NCBI RefSeq assembly: GCF_016653635.2
Contig: NZ_CP067420.1
Coordinates: 2,825,501 to 2,889,500 of the forward strand
DNA length: 64,000 nt
Source: Skermanella sp. TT6
GTDB lineage: Bacteria > Pseudomonadota > Alphaproteobacteria > Azospirillales > Azospirillaceae
Direction: 5' to 3'
The notes below the pieces were generated by a model. It was not told the DNA's origin, did no database searches, and saw only the letters and a program-made list of their open reading frames with translations. Shown one piece after another: positions 52,114 to 60,664 of this stretch (position 1 is its first letter; each line of letters starts with the position of its first letter). The position numbers and the translations under genes were made by a program.

Positions 52114-52625
52114 GCGGCATCCCGATCGCCGCCCGCCCGCTGGATCCCGCCGCATTCGCTCCGTTCGGCGAGGTGATCCAGGCCGGCCTGGGCACCGTCA
52201 GCCGGGTGAACGACGGGCGCGCCGACCGGTTCGACGGCGTCGGCCGGCTGGAACGCAGCATGGGCGACACGGCGCCGACCATCGCCGTCTACCGCATCGA
52301 CGCCTCGGACCTGCCCCACCGGGTCCCCCTGCTGGAGCGCCATCCCCTGAGCAGCCAGCTCTTCGTGCCGATGAACGCGGCGCGCTACCTCGTGGTCGCG
52401 GTGCCCTCCGACGCGGACGGACTGCCCGTCCCCGAACGGGCCGAAGCCTTCCTCGCCGCCGGGAACCAGTCGATCAACTACCGTCCCGGCGTCTGGCACT
52501 GCCCGCTCGTGGCGCTCGACCGGCCGGCCGACTTCGTCATGGTGATGGGCCGGGCCTTCGACGCCTCCGCCGATTGTGAATTCTTCGACCTGCCCGAGCC
52601 CATCGCGGTCGGGCAGGCGTCCTGA
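52110..52625 (+). CDS. allA: Ureidoglycolate lyase
   Basis: A 171-residue cupin-like enzyme that splits ureidoglycolate into glyoxylate and urea at the end of allantoin breakdown. Conserved segments are RPLDPAAFAPFGEVIQ at the N-terminus, HPLSSQLFVPM, ARYLVVAVPSDADG and SINYRPGVWHCPLVALD. The start is GTG at 52110, overlapping the permease stop, which fits coupled translation. Some family members act on other ureido acids, so the exact substrate is inferred. Confidence 0.87.
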   Translation: MSGIPIAARPLDPAAFAPFGEVIQAGLGTVSRVNDGRADRFDGVGRLERSMGDTAPTIAVYRIDASDLPHRVPLLERHPLSSQLFVPMNAARYLVVAVPSDADGLPVPERAEAFLAAGNQSINYRPGVWHCPLVALDRPADFVMVMGRAFDASADCEFFDLPEPIAVGQAS

Positions 52626-52640
52626 CAGGAGTGTAGAGGC

Positions 52641-53870
52641 ATGCTGCCCGCCCTCGATCTCGATTTCGTCCGTTCCCAGTTCCCGGCCCTGGCCGGCGAC
52701 TGGGTGTTCTTCGACAATGCCGGCGGCTCGCAGACGCTGCGCGGGGTCGCGGACCGGATTTCCGACTATCTGCTGACCAGCAACGTCCAGCTCGGGGCCA
52801 GCTACGACGTGTCGCAGCGGTCCGGCGCGCGGGTCCGCGACGCCCACGCCGTGATCGCCGAGCTGATCGGCGCCTCGCGGCCGGAAGAGGTGGTGATGGG
52901 GCCGTCAACGACGGCGCTGATGTATACCCTGGCCGCTGCGCTGGCCGAGGGAATCGAACCGGGCGACGAGATCGTCGTCACCGACACCGACCACGAGGCC
53001 AATATCGGCCCCTGGCTGAAGCTCAAGGACCGGGGCGCCGTCATAAAGGTCTGGGCGGTCAACCCGGAGACGCTTGAACTGGACCTGGGCGACCTCGACG
53101 CGCTGATGACCCCACGCACCCGGCTGGTCTGCTTCACCCATGCCTCCAACATCCTCGGCACCATCAACCCGGTCGCCGAGATCACCCGCTTCGTCCACGA
53201 GCGCGGCGCCCGCGTGGTGGTGGACGCGGTGGCGCTGGCGCCGCACCGGGCTGTCGAGGTGACGGCCTGGGACGTCGATTTCTACGTCTTCAGCTTCTAC
53301 AAGGTCTACGGCCCTCACCACGCGGTGCTATACGGCAAGTACGACCAGCTGCTGGCGCTGCCCAGCCTGAACCATTTCTTCATCGGCCGCGAGGTCGTGC
53401 CCTACAAGCTCCAGCAGGGCAACGTGAACTACGAGCTGTCGGTCGGCTGCACCGCCATCGCCGACTACCTGGCGGAGCTGGGCGGCAGGACCGGCGCCCG
53501 GACCGATCGGCGCGGCCAGATCCTGGCCGCCTTCGACGCGATCGCCGCGCAGGAGGAGGCGCTGGCCGAACGCCTGCTCTCCTACCTGCGCGGCCGCAGC
53601 GACATCGGCATCATCGGCCACGCCAAGGCGGACCGGGCTCTGCGTGTTCCGACCATCAGCTTCGTGGCCCGCGGCCGGCAGTCGGACGAGATCGTCACCG
53701 GCGTCGATCGCAGCCGCATCGGCATCCGGTTCGGCGACTTCTACGCCCGCCGCCTGATCGACCGGCTCGGACTGACGCCGGCCAAGGGCGTCGTCCGGGT
53801 CTCGATGGTCCACTACAATACCGTGGACGAGGTCGACCGGCTGGTCGAAGCCCTCGACGGACTCCTGTGA
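52641..53870 (+). CDS. Class V aminotransferase / cysteine-desulfurase-like PLP enzyme
   Basis: A 409-residue fold-type I PLP protein. It begins ALDLDFVRSQFPALAGDWVF and FDNAGGSQTLRGV, then HASNILGTINPVAEI and DAVALAPHRAVEV. The PLP lysine is probably in FSFYKVYGPHHAVLYG. It resembles the VC1184-like subgroup of cysteine-desulfurase-like proteins, whose substrates are not settled. Given ureide-pathway neighbours, a ureidoglycine- or amino-acid-glyoxylate transamination role is possible but unproven. It overlaps the region of the next gene's start. Confidence 0.85.
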   Translation: MLPALDLDFVRSQFPALAGDWVFFDNAGGSQTLRGVADRISDYLLTSNVQLGASYDVSQRSGARVRDAHAVIAELIGASRPEEVVMGPSTTALMYTLAAALAEGIEPGDEIVVTDTDHEANIGPWLKLKDRGAVIKVWAVNPETLELDLGDLDALMTPRTRLVCFTHASNILGTINPVAEITRFVHERGARVVVDAVALAPHRAVEVTAWDVDFYVFSFYKVYGPHHAVLYGKYDQLLALPSLNHFFIGREVVPYKLQQGNVNYELSVGCTAIADYLAELGGRTGARTDRRGQILAAFDAIAAQEEALAERLLSYLRGRSDIGIIGHAKADRALRVPTISFVARGRQSDEIVTGVDRSRIGIRFGDFYARRLIDRLGLTPAKGVVRVSMVHYNTVDEVDRLVEALDGLL

Positions 53871-53887
53871 GCGGAAAGGAACGCGCC

Positions 53888-55321
53888 ATGGACAGCTTCG
53901 ACCTGGTGATCCGCGGGGGCACGGTGGTCACCGCTTCCGAAACCTCGCGCTGCGACGTCGGCATCCGGGACGGGCGGATCGCGGCTCTGGCCGACCGCCT
54001 GCCCACCGGCAGCCGGGAGATCGACGCCGGCGGGCGTCTCGTGCTGCCGGGCGGGATCGACAGCCATGTCCATATCGACCAGCCCTCCGGCGACGAGACG
54101 GTGATGGCGGACGACTTCCTCAGCGGCACCCGCTCCGCCGCGGCCGGCGGCAACACGACGGTCATTCCCTTCGCGCTTCAGCACAAGGGCCAGAGCCTGC
54201 GGGCCGCCGTGTCCGACTATCACGCCCGCGCCGAGGGCAAGTGCCTGATCGACTACGGCTTCCACCTGATCGTCTCCGATCCCAACGAGCAGACGCTGGG
54301 CCAGGACCTGCCGGCCCTGGTCAACGACGGCTACACCTCCTTCAAGGTCTTCATGACCTATGACGACCTGAAGCTGAACGACCGCGAGATGCTGGAGGTG
54401 TTCGACGTCGCCCGGCGCGAGGGCGCGCTGGTGATGGTCCATGCGGAGAACTACGACGCGATCCGCTACATGACCGAGCGGCTGGAGCGGGCCGGCCATA
54501 CCGAGCCCTACTTCCACGGCACCTCCCGACCGGCCCCGGTCGAGCGCGAGGCGACCCACCGGGCCATCACCTTCGCCGAGCTGGTCGACGTGCCGATCAT
54601 GATCGTCCACGTCTCGTCCGGCGACGCGGTCGAGCAGATCCGCTGGGCCCAGTCGCGCGGCCTGAAGATCTACGGCGAGACCTGCCCCCAGTATCTCGTG
54701 CTGACCGCGGAGGACCTGCGCGGCCTCAACATGGAAGGGGCGAAATATGTCTGCAGCCCGCCGCCCCGCGATCCGGAGAGCCAGGACGCCTGCTGGCAGG
54801 GGCTGGCCAACGGCACCTTCACGACCTACTCCTCCGACCATTGCCCGTTCCGCTACGACAGCCCCGCCGGCAAGAAGCGCAAGGGCGAGCGGACGGCCTT
54901 CCGCTGGGTGCCCAACGGCATCCCCGGCGTCGAGACCCGGCTGCCCATCCTGTTCTCCGAAGGCGTGGTGAAGGGAAAGATCGACCTCCAGCAGTTCGTG
55001 GCCCTCACTTCCACCAACCACGCCCGGATGTACGGGCTGGCGGGACGCAAGGGGACGATCTCGGTCGGAGCCGACGCCGACATCGCGATCTGGGATCCCG
55101 AGCTCCGCCGCCCGATCCGCCAGGAGAACCTTCACCACGGGGCCGACTACACCCCTTACGAAGGCATGGAGATCACCGGCTGGCCGACCACCGTGATCGT
55201 GCGCGGCGGCATCGTCGTGGAGGACGGGGCCGTGGTCGGCCAACCCGGCCACGGCACCTTCCTGAAGCGCGACCTGTCGCCCTTCGCCAAGCCCCGCGGC
55301 AAGACATGGCTGCCCGGCTGA
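53888..55321 (+). CDS. Dihydropyrimidinase / hydantoinase
   Basis: A 477-residue cytoplasmic zinc amidohydrolase that opens cyclic diamides such as dihydrouracil, hydantoins or possibly allantoin. Metal-site features are His60 and His62 (GGIDSHVHIDQP), a lysine for carboxylation in SFKVFMTYDD, His in MVHAENYD, His in MIVHVSSGDA and Asp in TYSSDHCPFRYD. ATG at 53888 is chosen because GGAAAGGA precedes it at the right spacing; a GTG at 53867 overlapping the previous stop is an alternative. It is the last gene of the operon. Confidence 0.92.
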   Translation: MDSFDLVIRGGTVVTASETSRCDVGIRDGRIAALADRLPTGSREIDAGGRLVLPGGIDSHVHIDQPSGDETVMADDFLSGTRSAAAGGNTTVIPFALQHKGQSLRAAVSDYHARAEGKCLIDYGFHLIVSDPNEQTLGQDLPALVNDGYTSFKVFMTYDDLKLNDREMLEVFDVARREGALVMVHAENYDAIRYMTERLERAGHTEPYFHGTSRPAPVEREATHRAITFAELVDVPIMIVHVSSGDAVEQIRWAQSRGLKIYGETCPQYLVLTAEDLRGLNMEGAKYVCSPPPRDPESQDACWQGLANGTFTTYSSDHCPFRYDSPAGKKRKGERTAFRWVPNGIPGVETRLPILFSEGVVKGKIDLQQFVALTSTNHARMYGLAGRKGTISVGADADIAIWDPELRRPIRQENLHHGADYTPYEGMEITGWPTTVIVRGGIVVEDGAVVGQPGHGTFLKRDLSPFAKPRGKTWLPG

Positions 55322-55352
55322 TCCCAAGGCAGGACGCAGGAGAAGTGCCACG

Positions 55353-55440
55353 CCACGTAGGTCGGGCAGAGCGAAGCGGCACCGACATCAACTCGCCAAA
55401 CTGCGTCGGGTGCCGCTTCGCTCTACCCGACCCAACGTGG
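55353..55440. repeat. REP-like imperfect inverted repeat
   Basis: About 30 bases at 55353-55382 (CCACGTAGGTCGGGCAGAGC, continuing GAAGCGGCAC) are inverted at 55410-55440 with two mismatches and one inserted base. The left arm contains GTAG followed by a GC-rich stem, as in the element at 34803-34886 but with a different stem sequence. It begins 31 bases after the dihydropyrimidinase stop and could fold as a transcript-ending or stabilising hairpin. Confidence 0.65.
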
Positions 55441-55461
55441 AACTGGTTTCGCCACGGATAA

Positions 55462-55547
55462 GGGAAACCGGGGTCAGACCACCATTTCGCCGGAAGATAG
55501 ACATTCGGAAGGCTTGGTGCGAAATGGTGGTCTGACCCCGGTTTCCC
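55462..55547. repeat. Perfect 29-base inverted repeat with GGGGTCAGACC core
   Basis: Positions 55462-55490 are exactly inverted at 55519-55547, with a 28-base spacer. Each arm contains ACCGGGGTCAGACCACCATT. Sequences with a GGGGTCAGACC core recur as mobile palindromes in many proteobacterial genomes. It directly follows the previous repeat, so the 297 bases between the dihydropyrimidinase and deacetylase genes are almost wholly repeat DNA. Confidence 0.75.
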
Positions 55548-55618
55548 GCCGCCGCGAACACCTCGCCACAATACAGTTGCGCTACAACCTGCCCGCCTGA
55601 TTCAGGCTGGAACAGCCG

Positions 55619-56536
55619 TCACGGGACCACCCCCTCCGGCAGGCCGCGGCAGTGCTCCGCGATGGCGCCGGCCGTGGTCAGCCAGATGCGGTCGCGGTGC
55701 GCCTCGATGTGTGACAGTGCCCGGCGCAGGTGGCGCAGCCTGTAGGGCTGGCCGACCAGATAGGCGTGCAGGGCGATGCCCATCACCAGCGGCCCCTGTT
55801 CCGACTGCTCCAGCATCTCGTCGAACTGGTCCACGATCATGTCGGCGAACTCCGGCGCGCCCATGCGGCGCCCGACGATCGCCGGGATGTCGTTCAGTTC
55901 CTGGGGATAGGGGACCGCCAGCAGCCGGCCGGACCGGGTGCTCATCCAGACCGGCTGGTCGTCCATGCACCAGTCCAGCAGATAGCGGTAGCCCTGCTCG
56001 GCCAGCAGGTCCGGCGTGACGCGGCTCTCGGAAATCCAGGGTCCCAGCCAGCCCGTGGGCGCCCTGCCCTCGTGCCGGGCGATGGTTTGCGTGCTGTCCG
56101 CGATCAGGGCCGCCTCGGCGGCTTCGTCCAGGGTGCCCTGCCGCTCCGCGTTGGTCCAGCCATGGCCCACGATCTCGTCGCCGCGTTCGCGGAAGGCGGC
56201 GACCAGTTCCGGGCAGTAGCCATAGAGCGCGCCGTTGACCAGGACCGAGGCCGGCCAGCCCAGCCGGTCGAACAGGTCCAGCATCCGCCACGCCCCGACC
56301 CGGTTCCCGTAGTCGCGCCAGGCATAGTTCAGCACGTCCGGCGGCGGACCGCCGGGGCACAGTTCGGCCCCCATCCCCTCACCGAACGCGAAATGCTCCA
56401 GGTTGAGCCCGACATAGACCGCCAGGCGCTTACCTCCCGGCCAGTCATAGGGTTTCCGGCCCCGGATCGGCGAGTAGCCGTAGCGGCCATGTCCCGCGGG
56501 CGGCTTCCGGCCGGTGGCTCCCGTGTCTCTGGTCAA
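55619..56536 (-). CDS. Polysaccharide-deacetylase-family (PuuE-type) hydrolase
   Basis: A 305-residue NodB-fold protein. The N-terminal SPIRGRKPYDWPGGKRLAVY and LNLEHFAFGEG, WRDYGNRVGAWRML, VLVNGALYGYCPELV and GDEIVGHGWTN fit the allantoinase PuuE/putative urate-catabolism subgroup rather than true chitin deacetylases. A role in opening allantoin or a related ureide fits the convergent ureide operon. The frame begins at a TTG (56536) that overlaps the stop of a 23-codon ORF (TTGA), so translation is probably coupled. The exact start is inferred. Confidence 0.83.
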   Translation of the reverse strand: MTRDTGATGRKPPAGHGRYGYSPIRGRKPYDWPGGKRLAVYVGLNLEHFAFGEGMGAELCPGGPPPDVLNYAWRDYGNRVGAWRMLDLFDRLGWPASVLVNGALYGYCPELVAAFRERGDEIVGHGWTNAERQGTLDEAAEAALIADSTQTIARHEGRAPTGWLGPWISESRVTPDLLAEQGYRYLLDWCMDDQPVWMSTRSGRLLAVPYPQELNDIPAIVGRRMGAPEFADMIVDQFDEMLEQSEQGPLVMGIALHAYLVGQPYRLRHLRRALSHIEAHRDRIWLTTAGAIAEHCRGLPEGVVP

Positions 56537-56604
56537 GGTCGCAGCCTCGCGATGCGGTCGATCTCCGGGACGTCGTGATGCTTCGGTTGCCGTTTTCCGT
56601 CCAT
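56533..56604 (-). CDS. 23-codon ORF translationally coupled to the deacetylase
   Basis: ATG at 56604 has a near-ideal AGGAGGTCCC ribosome binding site and opens a 23-codon frame (MDGKRQPKHHDVPEIDRIAR, then LRP). Its TGA overlaps the TTG start of the deacetylase by three of four bases. The peptide is charged with no membrane or signal character. It could be a small protein, a leader that drives coupled translation, or a former N-terminus separated by a frameshift. Confidence 0.5.
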   Translation of the reverse strand: MDGKRQPKHHDVPEIDRIARLRP

Positions 56605-56779
56605 GGGACCTCCTCTATGGCGCGCCAAGGTTAGCCCACCGGGTTCGCCTGCCGCAGGCGGGCAAAACGGCGCCCCTGTGACGCGTTAGCTCAGGCGTTC
56701 CTTCCACCGATCGCGCGGATTGACAGTCAATACCACAATCGGTTTCTCTCATGACAAAACGGCAACAGGAGGGTTCGCC

Positions 56780-57181
56780 ATGAAGAAATCCATCCGTATT
56801 CCCGCGGTCGAAGGCATTCCGGCAAGGTTCGCATCGCTTCTCGTCGCGGCCCTTGCGGCCACGGCCGTAGCCGCCGGCAGCCTGCCCGCCTTCGCCCAGG
56901 CCGGCGATGCCGCCCCGGCCGCGGAACCGGTTCCCGTCGCGGAGCCGGCACCCGAGCCCGAGCCCAAGAAGGCGGAGATCGCCAAGGCCGTGACCTGCCA
57001 GGTGCTGATCAGCCAGTTCGACGACGGCGTGGCCGCCGCCAAGATAGACGACGCCGCGAAGGCCGGCGCCCGGACGATGCGCGGCGACGGCAACAAGGCG
57101 TGCAATGCCTGGGACTATGACTCCGGCATCGGCACGCTACGGGTCGCGCTGGAGGCCATCGGGAAGAAGCCGATCCGCTGA
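56780..57181 (+). CDS. Exported protein of unknown function
   Basis: A 133-residue protein with a signal peptide (MKKSIRIPAVEGIPARF, then a hydrophobic run to LPAFAQA). It is followed by a Pro/Ala/Glu-rich linker (AAEPVPVAEPAPEPEPKKAE) and a small helical domain with two cysteines (VTCQVLI, NKACNAWDYDSG). ACAGGAGGG precedes the ATG; an upstream in-frame ATG at 56720 is less likely. TTGACA at 56720-56725 could be a -35 element. No family is recognised. Confidence 0.7.
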   Translation: MKKSIRIPAVEGIPARFASLLVAALAATAVAAGSLPAFAQAGDAAPAAEPVPVAEPAPEPEPKKAEIAKAVTCQVLISQFDDGVAAAKIDDAAKAGARTMRGDGNKACNAWDYDSGIGTLRVALEAIGKKPIR

Positions 57182-57332
57182 CCGCGGCCTCATGGCCGAA
57201 GAGGCCGGATCCTCATCTGCCTTTTAGCCTGCTGGTTACCACTTCGGGCGTAACATCGCGGTGCGGGCCTGGGTGGTGCGGTGCCGGTCCGGCGGAACCG
57301 ACCACCCAGGGCCTCCACCTCGCAGGGACATC

Positions 57333-59921
57333 ATGAAGCTCAAGACCGCCATCGCCGCGGGGTACTTCACGGTCATCGGCCTCGTCGCCGTGGTCGGCGT
57401 GGTGGGATTGCTCGGTCTTTACCGCTACGCCGACTCGGTCGAGCACGGCACGTCGGCGACCCGGCTTTCCCTCGCTATGGGAGAGGTCAGGGCGCTGGAA
57501 TGGAGCGCCCTGCGCGGCGACCTGTCGGCTTCGGACGAAGCGAAGCGGCGGCTGGCCTCCATCATCGACCAGTTCGCCCGGGGCGGGATGATGGACGAGC
57601 AGGCGGCGGCCGACCGGTACGCCCAGGCGTTCCGCGCCTTTGTCGACATACAGGAGAAGCTGCTCCAGGGCGACGCCGCGATCGGACGGTCCGTCCAGCA
57701 GCTCGGGATGCTGTCCGACCAGATCGTCACCGCGCAGGTCAAGCTCGCCCGGGCGGCCGGGAACGACCTGGACGAGGCGGAGACGGCGGCCCGGCAGGCG
57801 AGCACCATGGCCGACCTCGTCCTGACGATCCGCGACGGCGTGATCGAGGCCCAGCTCGCCGAGATGGCCTTCCTCAACCATCCCGACAGCAGCGAGATCA
57901 CGCCCGCGCTGGAAGCGCTGAGCCTCGCCGCCGAACGGACGTCCGCCATGCCGCCGGAGGATGCCGGCCCCGCCTTCTCGATCATCGAGGCCTACGCGAT
58001 CTCGATCGGAGAGACCTCGGCGGCCTATGCCGGTTACGAGAGCTACCGGGAGGTGATCTTCCGCCTGCTGAAGGAGATGGACGACATCCATGGCGGCCTG
58101 CCCGCAGACACGGAACCGTCGATCCGGGCGGAGGCGGGCGACCTGACCGCCTGGGCTTGGCGCGCCCGCGCCACCGGGGAGATCGACGACGGCGCGGCGG
58201 TGCCGGTGATCACCCATCCGGAACTCGACGAGATGAAGACCCTGGCGCTTCAGGTGATCGACCTGACCCGCCAGATGGCGGTCGCCCGCGCCGAACTGCT
58301 CCAGCTCTCGGCGATCGACGAAGCCCAATCGCGGGGCATCGCCTCGACCATGGAAACGACCAAGGAGCGTTATGTCGGCATCCGGACCGCGGCCGAGACG
58401 CGGGCGGTGCAGGCCCGTTCCTCGTTCGCCAATGCCATGAACGCCGCCGACCGCGGCCGGCAGATCCGGACCGCGGCGCTTCAGATAGCCCTCTCCCTGT
58501 CCGACCTTTCTTCCGGCAAGCGGGAGGTGCTGCGGGAAGAGATCGCGGGAACCCTCGCGCGGGTCGCAGGGTATCTCGACGAGATCGCCCGGCTGACCGG
58601 CGACAGCGACCTGATCGCCAGGATGCGCAACCTGCTGCTCCCCCTCGAACAGAGCTTCGTGTCCCAGATCGACCTCCAGGCCGGCGCGGTGCGCTTGGCG
58701 CGCGACATGAACGCCGCCGCCGTAGAGGCGTCGAGCCAGTCGCGATCCCTGTCGGAGACCGGATTAGCGGCGGCCGAGGAAGGCAAGCGGAACTCCGTCG
58801 CGATCATCGTGGCGACCCTGGCGATCGCCATCGCCGCCGCCCTCGCCTTCGCCCTGATCCTCGGCCGCCATGTCTCGGGCGGCATCTCGCGGATGAGCGG
58901 GGCGATGGACGCGATCGCCCACGGCATGCTGGAGACGGAGATCCCCAATCAGGGCGAGAAGGGCGAGCTGGGCCAGATGGCCGACTCTCTTGTCTCCTTC
59001 AAGGACAATGCCCGCCGGAGGATCGAGGCCGAGGCCAGGGCCGAAAGCGCCCGCATGCAGGCCGAATCCGAACGGCGCCAGGTGCTGGGCGACATTGCCC
59101 AGACTTGCGAAAGCCGTCTGCTGCCGCTGGCGCAGCAGGTCTCCACCGCGTCGCGCCAGCAGCTCGACGACGCCCGCCTGCTCCTGGAGGTCGCCGAACA
59201 GGCGATGAAGCGGTCCGAGACGGTGGCGGACGAGGCCGGCATGACGGGGCGCAACCTGGGAGCCGTCGCGTCGGCGACGGAGGAGATGGCCGCGTCCATC
59301 GCGGGCATCGCCGAGAACATGCTGTCCACCGCGGGTCTCGCCCGCCGCAGCGTGACCGAGGCGGACCGGGTTCGCGCCGACCTGGAGAGCCTGGTCAGGG
59401 TCGCCCAGGGAGTCGGCGACGTGGTGCTGCTGATCCGCGACATCTCCGAGCAGACCAACCTCCTGGCGCTCAACGCCACGATCGAGGCGGCGCGCGCCGG
59501 CGAGGCCGGCAAGGGCTTCGCCGTCGTCGCCAACGAAGTGAAGAACCTGGCTTCCCAGGCGGCCCGCGCGACGGAGGAGATTTCCGCCAGGATCGACGGC
59601 ATCCGCCACGAAACCCTCAACGCGACCGAAGCGATCCGGGGCATCTCCTCGATCATCGAACAGATGGACGTGGCGACCGGGTCTGTCGCCGGCGCCGTCG
59701 AGCAGCAGCGCAGCGCCACGCGCGAGATCGCCCAGACCACCCAGAACGTCTCCGGCAGCGTCGACCGCATCGGCAGCGACATCGCGATGGTCAGCGACCA
59801 CGCCCGCGAGACGGAGACGGTCGCCCGCGAGCTGCAGCGGGCCGCCGAACGGCTGGGCGGCGAGGCGACGGAAATGGAACGTACCGTCAATGAATTCATC
59901 GCCTCTATCAGGTCAATCTGA
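57333..59921 (+). CDS. Methyl-accepting chemotaxis protein with large periplasmic sensor
   Basis: An 862-residue chemoreceptor. TM1 is about residues 8-30 (YFTVIGLVAVVGVVGLLGLY). A long, mainly helical periplasmic region of about 455 residues follows. TM2 is about 487-510 (IIVATLAIAIAAALAFALIL), with a HAMP domain about 510-560 and a signalling domain whose tip [20 protein letters not shown] is near residues 705-725. ATG at 57333 has AGGGAC upstream and starts the signal anchor. The sensor is larger than a standard four-helix bundle and looks like two stacked helical modules. A TGATG overlap joins it to an MHYT fragment. Confidence 0.93.
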   Translation: MKLKTAIAAGYFTVIGLVAVVGVVGLLGLYRYADSVEHGTSATRLSLAMGEVRALEWSALRGDLSASDEAKRRLASIIDQFARGGMMDEQAAADRYAQAFRAFVDIQEKLLQGDAAIGRSVQQLGMLSDQIVTAQVKLARAAGNDLDEAETAARQASTMADLVLTIRDGVIEAQLAEMAFLNHPDSSEITPALEALSLAAERTSAMPPEDAGPAFSIIEAYAISIGETSAAYAGYESYREVIFRLLKEMDDIHGGLPADTEPSIRAEAGDLTAWAWRARATGEIDDGAAVPVITHPELDEMKTLALQVIDLTRQMAVARAELLQLSAIDEAQSRGIASTMETTKERYVGIRTAAETRAVQARSSFANAMNAADRGRQIRTAALQIALSLSDLSSGKREVLREEIAGTLARVAGYLDEIARLTGDSDLIARMRNLLLPLEQSFVSQIDLQAGAVRLARDMNAAAVEASSQSRSLSETGLAAAEEGKRNSVAIIVATLAIAIAAALAFALILGRHVSGGISRMSGAMDAIAHGMLETEIPNQGEKGELGQMADSLVSFKDNARRRIEAEARAESARMQAESERRQVLGDIAQTCESRLLPLAQQVSTASRQQLDDARLLLEVAEQAMKRSETVADEAGMTGRNLGAVASATEEMAASIAGIAENMLSTAGLARRSVTEADRVRADLESLVRVAQGVGDVVLLIRDISEQTNLLALNATIEAARAGEAGKGFAVVANEVKNLASQAARATEEISARIDGIRHETLNATEAIRGISSIIEQMDVATGSVAGAVEQQRSATREIAQTTQNVSGSVDRIGSDIAMVSDHARETETVARELQRAAERLGGEATEMERTVNEFIASIRSI

Positions 59922-60142
59922 TGCCGCTCACGGAGTGTCGGGACGTTCAGATCGGATACGACCTGAAGCTCACGCCGCTGTCGATCGTCGTCGCGATCAC
60001 GGGCACCGCCGTGGCCGCCATGCATTTCGCCGGCATGGCGGCGATCCATGGTGCGGGAACCCGGGTATCCTGCCGCTTCCCGGCGGAGCGGATCGTCGCC
60101 CCGGCGGCGGTCGGCTGCCGAGCCGGCCCTATCCGACGCTGA
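59921..60142 (+). pseudogene. MHYT-domain fragment
   Basis: A 73-codon frame begins at the chemoreceptor stop (TGATG). Residues about 12-43 (IGYDLKLTPLSIVVAITGTA, then AAMHFAGMAAIHG) match one repeat of the MHYT membrane sensor domain, including the M-H-x-x-G-M motif. A full MHYT domain has six helices and three motifs and is normally fused to a signalling output. Only one repeat is left here, so this is probably a decayed remnant. It converges with the next gene and overlaps its end by 14 bases. Confidence 0.5.
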
Positions 60143-60446
60143 AGAAGCGGCGCTTCGGCAGCCGCAGCACGTGGTCCGGCGCCGTCGCGTGGAAGGTCCG
60201 CACCGCTTCCGCGATGCGGCGCGCCAGGATATCGGTCATGTCCAGGTGGTTCGCCGCCTTTTCCGGCAAGACGATATCGATGTTGTGGTCGCGGCCGAAA
60301 GCTGTCGTCTTCACCACCAAGTGCTCGAGCCGGGGCTGCAGATGGACGGCGAGCTTCTGAGCGTAGTCCAGGGGATCGAGCTGGTCGTCCGGGTGCCGAT
60401 CCGCGTTCAACTTGGCCGTGCTGAGGGTTATCTCTATCTTGATCAT
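60129..60446 (-). CDS. Hypothetical protein
   Basis: A 105-residue protein of unknown function beginning MIKIEITLSTAKLNADRHPD. It is predicted to be a mixed alpha/beta protein with no signal peptide or membrane segment (DYAQKLAVHLQPRLEHLVV, DMTDILARRIAEAVRTFHA). ATG at 60446 is chosen because it begins the folded-looking part; a longer frame from 60572 has atypical composition. The ribosome binding site is weak. Confidence 0.6.
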   Translation of the reverse strand: MIKIEITLSTAKLNADRHPDDQLDPLDYAQKLAVHLQPRLEHLVVKTTAFGRDHNIDIVLPEKAANHLDMTDILARRIAEAVRTFHATAPDHVLRLPKRRFFSVG

Positions 60447-60664
60447 GTCGTTCTCGACATCAGGTGCCGCGGGATGCCCACCATCCCCGAAGTATCGGCC
60501 CGATCCCTCAACAAATCCTTTCCCGCCGGCGCAAGTCGCCCTCCTGTCATGCCCAGGAGTCGCAGCAGCCAACCACCGTTTGATTCGACGCCCGAAATAA
60601 GCAGAATGACCCGCCCGTGGCGCAACCCTTCCGCCTCGACCCGGTCCATCGCGTGGAAACTGAA

